From Chondrosia reniformis (lineage: Eukaryota; Porifera; Demospongiae; Chondrillida; Chondrillidae): a stretch of DNA of 64,000 nucleotides. This document shows positions 47,701 to 64,000 of the stretch, one piece after another. Position numbers and translations under genes: made by a program. Positions within the stretch are counted from its first letter, which is position 1. Each line of letters begins with the position of its first letter. The notes under the pieces are model-generated. The model did not search any database. It saw only the letters and a program-made list of their open reading frames with translations, and was not told the origin of the DNA. Location: the NCBI GenBank assembly GCA_947172415.1, contig OX359202.1, positions 1,180,501-1,244,500 on the forward strand, read 5' to 3'.

Positions 47701-50700
47701 TTTCAATTACTTTGAATTAAAAATGGCTGCCTGTTGCTAGACATACGTACGTAGCTGTTAGACTTACAAATGCACTATATAGACAAGAACATGTATGAGA
47801 ATTCGAACAAATAGTGTCTTGACTGAGAAAAAAGACTGCCCAATCTCACATAGATAGAGAAAAACTTTACACTCAAAACCAAGCTATGAGTGTTAAACTC
47901 ACATTATTATTTGTTACACAATGCTGAATTGCTTCAAAAATATTTAAAACAATAGGGGCAGTTACTACTTATAGAATTTGGTGGACTCCTAGTGTACGTA
48001 GGTGGAGTGGTGAAGCTTACATTCGCGTCATCTACTTCTAGCCATACGGTATCCTTCACTTGGATGTCGGCCAGCTTGGTCCAGTTCAGAGATTTCAAAG
48101 GAGCCGAAGGCTTCGGGATGTTCTTTGGTGGCAGATTTATCATGGGAGGTGGAGGGGGGCCACCAAGCCCCGCCCCAGGGGGTGGAGGAGGGGCACCAGG
48201 GACGCCTGGAGGGGATATCATTACATACTCTAAACACATACAACCTAAGAGTATAGTTGCACGAGCGGTTATACATACCAGGGGGTGGGGGAGGGGGCGG
48301 TCCACCTGGAACAGGTGGGGGTGGAGGTGGGGCACCCATGGGAGGGGGAGGTGGGGCAGGAGCAGCTGGCAAGTCTTCCATCTTGATGTCTTTTCCCTTT
48401 AAGATTTCTTCCAGTTTAAATCGGAGGTCATTATTCTAAATAACATTCAAAAACAACATCTTCAATATACAGTAAATGGATGGGAAGGATAGACAGATGA
48501 ATGGGTGAATAGATGGGTAGATACACAATTAAAACGATCCATTAATGGTCTGGTAGAAATGTAGGCTTACCTGTACAGAGAATTCTCTTTCTCTACTCTG
48601 ACTTTCTGTCAACTCAGCAGTCAGGCGATCAGCTTTCACTTTGAGAGTTTCAAGCTCAACTCTTGTGTTGTCCTGGAGACGAATGTAATGGAGAGTGAGA
48701 GGCAAGTCACAAGTTAGAGGATTCAATGGAATAACAAACGTTTTCCTTTCGCACTGTCTCCAATTCTCTATCTCTGGCTCCAAGCTTCACTCTAAGATCT
48801 TCTCTGGCTACAGGTCAAGAAAGAAGGTCTATTTCTCAGAAGGAAATGAACTAGTACAAGATGATCAACAATGATGAAATGGCAAGGAGTTGGAGCTGAT
48901 CACGAAGATAAGAAGCTCAGAATGAACAGGTAGACATACGTACGTAGGAAAAAATGGACAAATAATTTTCAGGTTATGATGACTCTAGTTATGTTATATA
49001 TTTAACAGACAAGTCTTGTTTGATTGATTGACAAGAGGAAAAAGATTATTTTTATAAAACTATAGAACTGTTATGTGCACGCACAAGTACCATTACTGAG
49101 TAAGGCCTATCAGTTGGTTGCTAAAACTGTGAGAAGTGCACTTTCTTAAGGTGAAGCTGATGAACCAACTAACCTTCCTTCAGCTCTGCAATCTCATTCT
49201 TCATGGCCAAAAGCTTCTCCTCTTGAACAAGCCTTATGACAAAACCAGAAAGAAAATATTGACAAGATGGATATGAAAGTAGAAGCAAATAAAACCACAC
49301 TGACTCAAAGACAAGTTTTTCCACGTTCATTTTCAGGAGGGCAGTGTCTGGGTCGTAGCCCTTGTCCTGCTGTAGTACGACCTGCTGGACCAGCCGGTCA
49401 ACCAGCAGAAAGTATTTGGAAAAGTATATATCATCAACTACAGAAAAACTTAAACTGTAAACATCCTTAACTAATTAATATCCTCCATGCAAGGGAGTGA
49501 TGTCATAGAGTGTGACAGTCATGTGACTCACTTGGTAATAAGCAGAGATGATAGAGGGCGGATCTGAGGTGATCTTGGGCGGGGCTGAACTTGGTCCTTT
49601 CCACAATAGCTCCCACTACACTGTTAGTACTCCCAGGAACAAGATCAGGCTGGAAGTGAAGAGATATAGTTTCAAAGAGCTAGAACTACAACTACTCAAA
49701 AACACTCAATCTCTATGCATAGATTATCAACTCAGTGGATCAAAGAAAGAAAAGATCTCTCTCTCCTCCCAAAATTTAATGAGTTGATTTGAGATCCAGC
49801 TTCTATTTATGAATAGCCCTGCTGCCCCCAGGCCTCTAAATGAGACCCGGCTTCTATTTATGAATAGCCCTGCTGCCCCCAGGCCTCTAAATGAGACCCG
49901 GCTTCTATTTATGAATAGCCCTGCTGCCCCCAGGCCTCTAAATGAGACCCGGCTTCTATACAGACTAATACGGTAACAAAAAATGTTTTTTTCACTCACA
50001 ATTCCCAGTCGGGTGGCAATGTCTCGTTCATCGTCGCCTCTCACAAGATCAAATATATCCAAGTGACTAAAGTGAAGAAGAAAGAGGAGCAGATCAAATG
50101 GTTAGCAGTTCCAGATCCACTTTAATTCTGAGTTCAATATTATGACATGGATATGATAATTAAGTGCTGGCTGCTTACTTGTTAATGTCTCTTAGATTAA
50201 GAGCCCTGAGCTTATATATACAAGGTTCTATTCCCAACATGAGGAACTCATATCTGAGGTGGAGTCTCATTTCCAAACTCTCCTAAAGCAAATCAGAATG
50301 GAAACAAATTGATAAAGACTACCATAATTTATTATACAATACTAGAAACACTTGCTCCACCTACCTCTACAGGTTACCCCGCCTACCTACCTCTACAGGG
50401 TTCCCCACCCACCTACCTCTACAGGGTGCCCCACCTACCTACCTCTACAGGGTGCCCGCCTACCTACCTCTACAGGGTTCCCCGCCTACCTACCTCTACA
50501 GGGTGCCCCGCCTACCTACCTCTACAGGGTTCCCCACCTACCTACCTCTACAGGGTGCCCGCCTACCTACCTCTACAGGGTTCCCCGCCTACCTACCTCT
50601 ACAGGGTGCCCCGCCTACCTACCTCTACAGGGTTCCCCGCCTACCTACCTCTACAGGGTGCCCCGCCTACCTACCTCTACAGGGTTCCCCGCCCACCTAC

Positions 50701-53700
50701 CTCTACAGGGTGCCCCGCCTACCTACCTCTACAGGGTGCCCCACCTACCTACCTCTACAGGGTGCCCCGCCTACCTACCTCTACAGGGTGCCCCACCTAC
50801 CTACCTCTACAGGGTGCCCCGCCTACCTACCTCTACAGGGTGCCCCGCCCACCTACCTCTACAGGGTGCCCCGCCTACCTACCTCTACAGGGTTCCCCGC
50901 CTACCTACCTCTACATGGTGCCCCGCCTACCTACCTCTACAGGGTGCCCTGCCTACCTACCTCTACAGGTTGCCCCGCCTACCTCTCCAGCCTTGAAATT
51001 GATCAGTGCATTAATGAAGGACATGATTGCAATCTGGAGTGCAGATGGATCCTGTCCTCCCTCGAAACTTAGATAAAGATCCATCATAATTGTCTACAAG
51101 GATAAGAATTATTACACAACATGTTACATGGGAAGGAGACAGACACCAACTGAGGCAGTCACATGATGGTCACATGATGGGTAAACTGTAAGAAAATTAA
51201 CCATAACTGGTGTAGTGGACAATAATTACATAATAAAATGTACATCAGTTGGTACAAAGTGGTTGTCACAGTCACATGATTGAAAGGAATGGAGTGCAAA
51301 GGTCACTGTGTGATAATCATATGACAGCCACATGTTATAAAAGGCCTCACTTGAAATCTAGTTCTCTCTCCTGCAAAGTCCTTGTACTCGTCCATTGCTT
51401 CTAAGACCTTGTTGTGTCCTCCTGGCACCAGTGACACTGCACCAAGGATCTCAAGGACTGGGAGGAGAAGACAACAGATGAACCAGCTGTTTATAACTAA
51501 ATCTATGACTAGAGTACATATATAAACTATAGGTAGTGAGAAGGGATACAGTACACAATTATTACTAAACCTATGACTAGGGTACATATACAAACTATAG
51601 GTATTGAGTGAGGATACAGTACACAATTATTACTAAACCTATGACTAGGTATACAAATTATAGGTATTGAGGGAGGATACAGTATTTCTGTCATGCTCAT
51701 TTCCTGTGTTGCTTAGACAACTGTTTAGGGTGGTTCCCCTTATCAGTGACCCAGGAAGGCTTATCCAGTTCTCTGAAGGTCCTGATCACCACATGCCCAT
51801 AGGTAGATGTCTCAATTATACTTGTGGTTTGATTATTACCACATGGCCATAGGTACATGTCTCAATTATATTTGTGGTTTGATTATTACCACATGCCCAT
51901 AGGTACATGTCTCAATTATATTTGTGGTTTGATTATCACTTCAATCATTAATACATCAGGAACCATTATGTGGTCAAGTTTAGCTTAGGCAATACACACT
52001 ATACTGATCATAGTACCTTGAATCTTCACTTTCTCATTCCCAGTTTTCATACTCTGTGCAATAATCTTGATGCCAACCGGATGTGCTAAAATGTGAGCCC
52101 GGCATTTCTACATAGAGAAGCAGTTACAAGTTAACACTTTCCCTAAATTGAATATGCATCTTAAAGTCATCTATTTAATACCCATTCCAGCCAACCTAAG
52201 GCTGGTGCTGAGAATTCTTAAGTTCAAGGAGGAGGCAACATTAAGGTTCCAAGTAACACGGGGGATGGTGGAGGCAAAACTGAAATTCCATGAGATAAAG
52301 GTCTTCAGTTATGTCCAGTAATTCCAAATTCCATTAAGGGGGCGGGGCGTATGCCTCCTCCGCCCACCTCCTAAATGGCCCACAGTCAGTGCATGAATAT
52401 CTCCTAATATGGACTTACTGGGTTGTTCATTAGAGATCTGATGCAGCCAATCATTATAAAGTGCAGGTGACTCTGCCTGTGGGAATGAGGTTGGACCGGA
52501 TAAATAGGCAGTTTGGACTGTAAAACCTACCACTTAGCACCAACAGTATTGCATGCATTTGTATGCACTGCTATTACAGGAAGTGCTGTTGCACACACTG
52601 CTATTACAGGAAAAGGAAGTGCTGCTACACACACTGCTATTACAGGAAGTGCTGTTGCACACACTGCTATTACAGGAAAAGGAAGTGCTGCTACACACAC
52701 TGCTATTACAGGAAAAGGAAGTGCTGCTACATACACTGCTATTACAGGAAAAGGAAGTGCTGCTACATACACTGCTATTACAGGAAAAGGAAGTGCTGCT
52801 ACACACACTGCTATTACAGGAAGTGCTGTTGCACACACTGCTATTACAGGAAAAGGAAGTGCTGCTACACACACTGCTATTACAGGAAAAGGAAGTGCTG
52901 CTACACACATTGCTATTACAAGGTTAAAAGGTTGGTGCCCAAGAATGTTTAGATTTCATTCTTATAATCTGATCTCTTTATGCATGCAAACATTCCATAT
53001 ATTTTATTATGTAAGTGTTGAGCTATTTAACGTTGACGTATAAGAGATAACACAACTGATATAACACACATATGTATATATATATTCAACTGATGATTTA
53101 AGGCATGTGAGTGTCACCAAGAGACAGCACATAAAATGGCCACCATATATTTATTAAGAAAATGGCCGCCATATATTCTATATGGTAGAAATGCATACAG
53201 TATAGTAGATATATTTAATTCCTTTGCAAGGAATATAATATTGCTCAGTTGTCACGTGTTCCCTAAGAAGTTTATTGGAAAGTTTATCCCAGCTAAAGTG
53301 CCATTTTCAGTGATTTCTACCGGCATCATCAACATATACATGTATAACGTGTACCTGACGTCCGCATTCATTTGAATGAGAAAGTTTAGCAAGCACTCTA
53401 GTCCTTTACTACTAATGAAACGAACACCATATCTAAACAATGGAGAGGAAACAGATATTGAAAGAATACTGGTCCAATTTCCGTTTTGGTACCAATCATG
53501 TGACTGTCATGTGACCTATCACGATGGAGAGTTAGAGAATTATCCTCGGTGCATATTCACAATACACAGCACCGTATCTGTTACACTACATTCATATACT
53601 CATGTTTTGCTCTTACTCGATTGGCTGCGTTCTTAAGTCTGTTTTTAAGTCATTGGCTACTTTGATATTCTCTTCCACATCAGCATCTTCTTCAGTTCCA

Positions 53701-56700
53701 TTTACTAGTTTCTACAAAAGAGTCACATATCAATTCTAGTCATAATACAAATGCATATTGAAAATAGTACTCCCTCCATGCTCCTACAATATAAGGTAAC
53801 ATGTACGCATACCTATGTATGTATTGTATAATAGGTACCTACCCTAATATGGTATTTATAGTGTTTAGTTAATAATTAACCACCATTTTTTTTAAACAAC
53901 ATGGCCGACTAGACAAAAAGCTAAACCAATTTCTTAGATGTACAGTATATACAATAATACATATGTATAATGTAACCTGTATGACTATTATATTTTATTT
54001 TTAGGTGTTGCTCCTAATACTTTCAACTGATGTGCACTTTGCTTACATCAAATACATAATAAGATTACTAGATAGCATGGCAGTTGAGTTATGATGTACG
54101 TACCCCTACCCATAAATATTATGAACAAAATGGCTGACTAAACTCACTTGAGACATGTCTGTTACTGAGTGTATATACTGACTGGGGTCGCTAGTTGTGT
54201 TAGCCTGTGAACATGAGCAAGAGAGAGATGGAGAGGGTGTGAGTGAGAGTGCGAGTGCGAGTGCGAGAGATGGAGTGTGTGAGTGAGAGTGCGAGAAATG
54301 GAGTGTGTGAGTGAGAGTGCGAGAGATGGAGTGTGTGAGTGAGAGTGCGAGAGATGGAGTGTGTGAGTGAGAGAGGTTAAAGGTCAAAGGTTGAGGATAA
54401 ATCAAGTATAAAAGTGCAAATACTATGAGGATTACCCCATTTTGTTCTACATGCAGGCAAGTGAGGATTTGTACACTGGTGAGGTAACTTTCCCAGTGAT
54501 TATTGGACAATTGTGCAACATTTAATTTATGAATATGAAAAACATTTGCAATTCTATTGTGTAATTTTCAAAGTATAAACTGCTAATGTGTGTATACAGT
54601 ATAATGAAATTGTACTACATACATTAAACTACGTATATACAGTACATATATATACAGATATAATCACTTCCAGTTCAGGATAATTCACTTTCACCTTCCA
54701 GAGCCAATATAATTCTAGCACACTACTCTATAGCCTCTTAGCACTGACATATGAGGACAATTCACTGTATCTAATCAACATTGTGAATTTGTTTAGGAGA
54801 GCATTGTATGGGAGCCCTTATGTAAACAATGGTCTAGACACCCTCTACCCAACACAGACTCACTGCTGGGTATCCTGAGAAACTAGAGGCTGTGGAGCCA
54901 ATATTCCCTCTGTAGGAGGGCTGGGATATAAATACACCAATGAATGCTGCTTTAGAGAGATATTGGTAGCCTAGTAATTCATAGTAATTATGACTTCAAT
55001 GAGGCAATTTCCTAATTACAATCTCTACACCATTGTAGTGATAATTGAATGGTTTTATAGTCCTCTGATCTAACTGTTGCTAGGCAACAGGTTCTTAGAG
55101 AGGGAAGCAGGCATCCAAGCTATGACTTTATGAATGAGAGAAGCCATGCATGACCTTTCAAATAGCCAATGACATTCCAGAGATAAAACACAGTCTTTCA
55201 ATCACAAGAGGTAGGTCTGTCCCTTGGGAGTGATTTGTTTAAAGGATATCATCACAGAATAGGACACATTTGAATAGCATGTTTTATAAATAACATGCTG
55301 AACATTAAGTAAACTATTAACTGTATGGAGAAGATGCTATTAATTAACTACATTGACATTTTGAACAATAGAACAAGACAATAGCCAAAATGTTATGCAT
55401 TAAAAGGATTCCAATGAGACACACTGGAGATAAGGGTTGGATTAACTTGTGTTAACAGTACAGGACACACGAATCTGAATTCTGACCCCTAAACATCATT
55501 GGTTCTATTTGATTCCCCGCTAGTGTAGTTACAGAATAAACCTATCATGTCAAAACCTAGCCACACAGAGATTTTGAAGAAGACACAAGTTCTGAGAACT
55601 ACCTGAAGCTTCCGGTTACAGTAAATCATCCATTTCTTTTCAATATCCATCTTCACAGCTTGTGCCAGTGGAATGTTTAGTTCTTCCTACAGTAAAAGGG
55701 TAATTGATACACATCATGAAACTCTACCCAAATACATACACATACTACATAGGAGATACACTTGAAGGAATATCACCGTCTATAAACATATGTATAAGAA
55801 ATATGACTGACAGAAATTGAGGAAATCCTTCAAATAGTGTTTCTAATATATAAACATATAATACGTATACGTACCTATGTAATAGGTATATATACTGTAT
55901 AACATACAGAACCCGTTATATGTATAGACAGCACTCCTGCTATATAGAGCTCCTGCTATGAGAAAGGGAGAGTCCCTTGCTATACATAGGATCCCTGCTA
56001 TGAGAAAGGGAGAGTCCCTTGCTGTACATAGGGTCCCTAATATATTATGTATATATATAGTCCTTATTGTACACGTTAATTATAGGATGCAATCCACAGG
56101 CAATAACATTCTTAAGTTTGATTGGTTGATCACTAGTCAAGTGTGACCTGATTGGTGATACACATACCAACCACTGCTGAGAGACAAATGGTAGCTACTT
56201 CTAAAATTCTAAAATAACACTATATCCATGGCAACAAGGAATCAAACTACTGTTCCATACATAGTAACAATTCATTTATGTAGGCATGTTGAGCAGTGAG
56301 GAGATAAAATGGACACCACTGGGTGATGGAAGGGTGTGTTGAAAGAGTGCCTCTAAGTACAGTAGTTATCAAAACAGATAAATATTACAAAATCTACCCA
56401 ATAAATATGGCTTAACAACGTATCATGTATTAACATTACATATTGTACATACACATTATCGCTATGTATTGTACATACACATTGACACTATATATATATA
56501 TTGTACATAAATATGGCCCAACAACGTATCGTGTATTAACATTATATATTGTACGTACATACACATTATCGCTACGTATTGTACATACACATTATCACTA
56601 TGTATTGTACATACACATTATCGCTACGTATTGTATGTCTTGCTACCAGACTCAACACACTATGTTATTAGATAGCACTCTTAAATACGCATATCTCACT

Positions 56701-57567
56701 CACACTCACTGACAACTGTTGAAATAGGAGGCTCTCAGTACTGACTGACCATAGCAGCCCATCCCATACAGTGGGAGTGTTCTGTTTTATAATGTTAGGG
56801 TCATCCTCATAACAACAAACATTTCAGAGATTACAAGATGATCTCAAAATATCTTAAAAGATCTTCAAACAAGGATGCACTGATAATTACAACCTAAGCC
56901 TTCTCTTCATTATCAAAGTGCCAACAGACATACGCACAAAGGTATGTATATAGCATTGCTGAGTCCTTACACAATAATGCTTATCAATATATAATGTTAG
57001 TATCTAATCAATCATTCATTCCATTTCGTATACATTCTAGTACAGCTGAAATGATACCATGAATAATTCAATGTAAAGCAATTAACTCTAATTTGTACAT
57101 TTTGGAGCGCACGGGGAGATAGCGGGATATCAATAACGTTAGACTTAATTTTACTTGACTATCTTTATTATAACGACTATTGTTATTATAATTCTTCGGA
57201 GTCTAAAAATTGACACAAAACTCCTACAGTTTCATTTTCACAAATGTGACTGAAAAAGTGAAGACTTCTCGCTCAATAATTAGGAGACTGAATGGTCGCT
57301 TCGAGTCGACGCATTACAAGGCAACAGAGAAATGGACACACATGACGTGTGCAGTTAACTTACAGCAACTTTAAGAAACTTTTCGTTTACTTCCTCTTCG
57401 CTGCTTGGCATGGGGAGGGCCGCCTCCATGTGATGAATGGTTTGTTCTCCAAGTTGTATCTCATCCTTCTTCATCTTCTTACCCGATTTCCTATAGGGGG
57501 TGCGCCGATTGAAGCTATCTTCGGGTACCGGCGAGCTGCCGGCCTGACTGCCGTGTTTTTGTCCCAT
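44702..57567 (-). CDS. DAAM: Dishevelled-associated activator of morphogenesis (DAAM-type formin)
   Basis: Twenty-seven exons join in phase to 3183 nt, 1060 residues (human DAAM1 is about 1078). Exon starts-ends: 57567-57364, 55686-55603, 53711-53617, 53432-53355, 52476-52419, 52107-52017, 51457-51351, 51093-50983, 50282-50179, 50066-50000, 49649-49532, 49437-49305, 49232-49174, 48807-48740, 48672-48571, 48435-48279, 48205-48021, 47574-47518, 47077-46994, 46932-46825, 46737-46631, 46548-46245, 46169-46108, 46048-45853, 45303-45211, 45125-45051 and 44977-44702. Order: GBD/FH3 to about residue 415 ([25 protein letters not shown]), coiled coil, proline-rich FH1 (about 505-570), FH2 ([26 protein letters not shown]), basic region, and DAD from about 1011 ([16 protein letters not shown]). 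DAAM nucleates and elongates unbranched actin downstream of Rho and Dishevelled; GBD-DAD pairing autoinhibits it. Several introns hold minisatellites. Confidence 0.95.
47240..47307 (-). pseudogene. tRNA-like sequence (tRNA pseudogene or SINE head)
   Basis: The complement reads taactcagtggcagagcact (a good box A and D-arm), then an arm ctggt/accag around ggtcata, then a T-arm ctggg/cccag enclosing ctctatt (box-B-like). The acceptor ends do not pair and the anticodon loop is shifted by one base, so it is not a functional tRNA. It sits in the DAAM intron between exons 18 and 19. A tRNA-Met-type ancestor is possible. Confidence 0.55.
49801..49953. repeat. 51-bp minisatellite, 3 copies, in a DAAM intron
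   Basis: Starts at 49801, 49852 and 49903 are exactly 51 bp apart. The unit runs from ttctatttatgaatagccct to atgagacccggc. A partial unit follows at 49954. It lies between the exons 50066-50000 and 49649-49532. Confidence 0.95.
50360..50985. repeat. 26-bp minisatellite, about 24 copies, abutting a DAAM 5' splice site
   Basis: Unit cctacctacctctacagggt plus gccccg, 26 bp, has occasional 25-bp copies and tt/tg variants. On the transcribed (minus) strand the array begins at the first bases of the intron after exon 51093-50983. Each unit contains CTGTAG and AGAGGTAGG, the latter matching the native donor GAGAG|GTAGGC. Long open frames across it (up to 255 codons) are by-products of a unit length not divisible by three. 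Confidence 0.96.
51490..51690. repeat. 68-bp tandem repeat, about 3 copies
   Basis: The word ctatgactag recurs at 51503, 51571 and 51639, with the flanking blocks 'aaactataggta' and 'gatacagtacacaattatta' in the same order. It lies in a DAAM intron. Confidence 0.88.
51791..51940. repeat. 50-bp tandem repeat, 3 copies
   Basis: Starts at 51791, 51841 and 51891. The unit is acatgcccataggtacatgt plus 'ctcaattatatttgtggtttgattattacc' in two parts. It lies in the same DAAM intron as the 68-bp repeat. Confidence 0.9.
52563..52922. repeat. 30/36-bp minisatellite, about 11 copies
   Basis: Units begin 'tgctattacaggaa' and come in a 30-bp form (gtgctgttgcacacac) and a 36-bp form with an extra 'aaggaa' (gtgctgctacacacac). 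The two forms alternate irregularly. Both lengths are divisible by three, which leaves four overlapping frames open on the two strands. It is in the DAAM intron between exons 53432-53355 and 52476-52419. Confidence 0.95.
54190..54380. repeat. 28-bp purine-pyrimidine minisatellite
   Basis: Units of about 28 bp (gtgtgtgagtgagagtgcga plus gagatgga) are repeated about six times with shorter variants. It is in a large 5' intron of DAAM. Confidence 0.88.
55950..56030. repeat. Two-copy 36-bp repeat
   Basis: The segment 'ctgctatgagaaagggagag' plus 'tcccttgctatacatagg' occurs twice in tandem in the first DAAM intron. Confidence 0.8.
56430..56640. repeat. Tandem 'attgtacatacacattatcg' repeats
   Basis: About six copies of a ~24-bp unit occur, with a larger ~100-bp duplication (atggcttaacaacgtatcat / atggcccaacaacgtatcgt). 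It is in the first DAAM intron. Confidence 0.82.
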
Positions 57568-57900
57568 CCTTCCAAAGGATTAGCAAAATCTAACTCAGAT
57601 TTCCCTCCGAATGACAACCGACTTTACTTTACTAGACCAATATATTGAATATACGTACAGCGTAAGATTCTGTATAAATTGGCGCTCTAAATTTCGCAAT
57701 CATCATGATAACATATCAACTATTCACAGGGCATTTTCCACGTACAAAAGGTACATGTTTAAGTTAATTTAAATTGTCACATATACAAGCATTCAATATT
57801 TAGAGTCCATATACAAGCATTCAATATTTAGAGTCAGTGGCTATTAAATACAGAAAGGAATAATTAAGTAAAGATTAAGCAGAAGCTTATAAATCTATAG
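57568..57900. promoter_or_regulatory. DAAM 5' region and pecanex 3' end
   Basis: Only 333 bp lie between the DAAM ATG and the pecanex stop, both on the minus strand. It must hold the DAAM promoter and the pecanex 3' untranslated region. A 29-bp direct repeat (acatatacaagcattcaata plus tttagagtc, two copies, 57778-57833) is the only structure seen. No canonical AATAAA is visible on the minus strand. Confidence 0.5.

Positions 57901-64000
<6,100 letters not shown>

Noticed and set aside
50309-51076. Open frames up to 255 codons across the 26-bp minisatellite
   Set aside because: A stop-free unit not divisible by three opens all forward frames. The region is an intron of DAAM on the other strand.
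52513-53043. Cysteine-rich or leucine-rich 'proteins' on both strands of the 30/36-bp repeat
   Set aside because: Repeat artefact inside an intron; no start context, splice partner or family.
57349-57648. Plus-strand 99-codon frame opposite the first DAAM exon
   Set aside because: The minus strand encodes the conserved DAAM N-terminus with a correct donor site, so this is its shadow.

Overview
The window looks like nuclear DNA of an early-branching animal, most likely a demosponge. It holds animal-type split genes with GT-AG introns (DAAM formin, pecanex, NOP53, an axonemal EF-hand protein), short intergenic gaps, AT-rich non-coding DNA with very frequent TACGTA/TACGTACG words, many minisatellites and small inverted-repeat elements. 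The phylum is an inference. The eukaryotic, metazoan nature follows from the gene content. All exon models were assembled by hand: splice sites and codon phases were checked, and summed lengths are multiples of three.

Layout. (1) 1-20215: a satellite array of ~169-bp monomers in two diverged families (A and B), organised into a higher-order repeat of about 3582 bp. It is interrupted twice by the same 723-bp non-satellite insert (12292-13014 and 18912-19634). (2) 20216-24131: no confident gene; a hairpin with TTAAGCACC motifs, a GC-richer relic related to the satellite insert, and two minisatellites. (3) 24132-31444: a small cysteine-rich type I membrane protein on the minus strand, divergent from NOP53 on the plus strand across a 208-bp shared promoter with an E-box. 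A tRNA-Ser(GCU) lies between the NOP53 stop and its likely poly(A) signal. (4) 31445-36164: retroelement remains (a broken reverse transcriptase, and a LINE 3' end with an (AAT)n tail) and a long snap-back repeat. (5) 36165-37919: an intronless, TATA-driven gene for a TIM-barrel (HMGL-like) protein with a C-terminal EF-hand. (6) 38497-64000: four minus-strand genes head to tail: an EF-hand/STHF-repeat protein (21 exons), NDUFV2 (intronless), DAAM (27 exons, 1060 residues) and the C-terminal quarter of pecanex, which runs off the right edge.

The genes are housekeeping or signalling genes with no visible common pathway: NOP53 in 60S ribosome biogenesis, NDUFV2 in respiratory complex I, DAAM in Rho/Wnt-PCP actin assembly, the EF-hand protein probably in cilia. 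The unusual content is in the satellite architecture, the fused TIM-barrel/EF-hand protein, and repeats that copy splice-site sequence inside DAAM.
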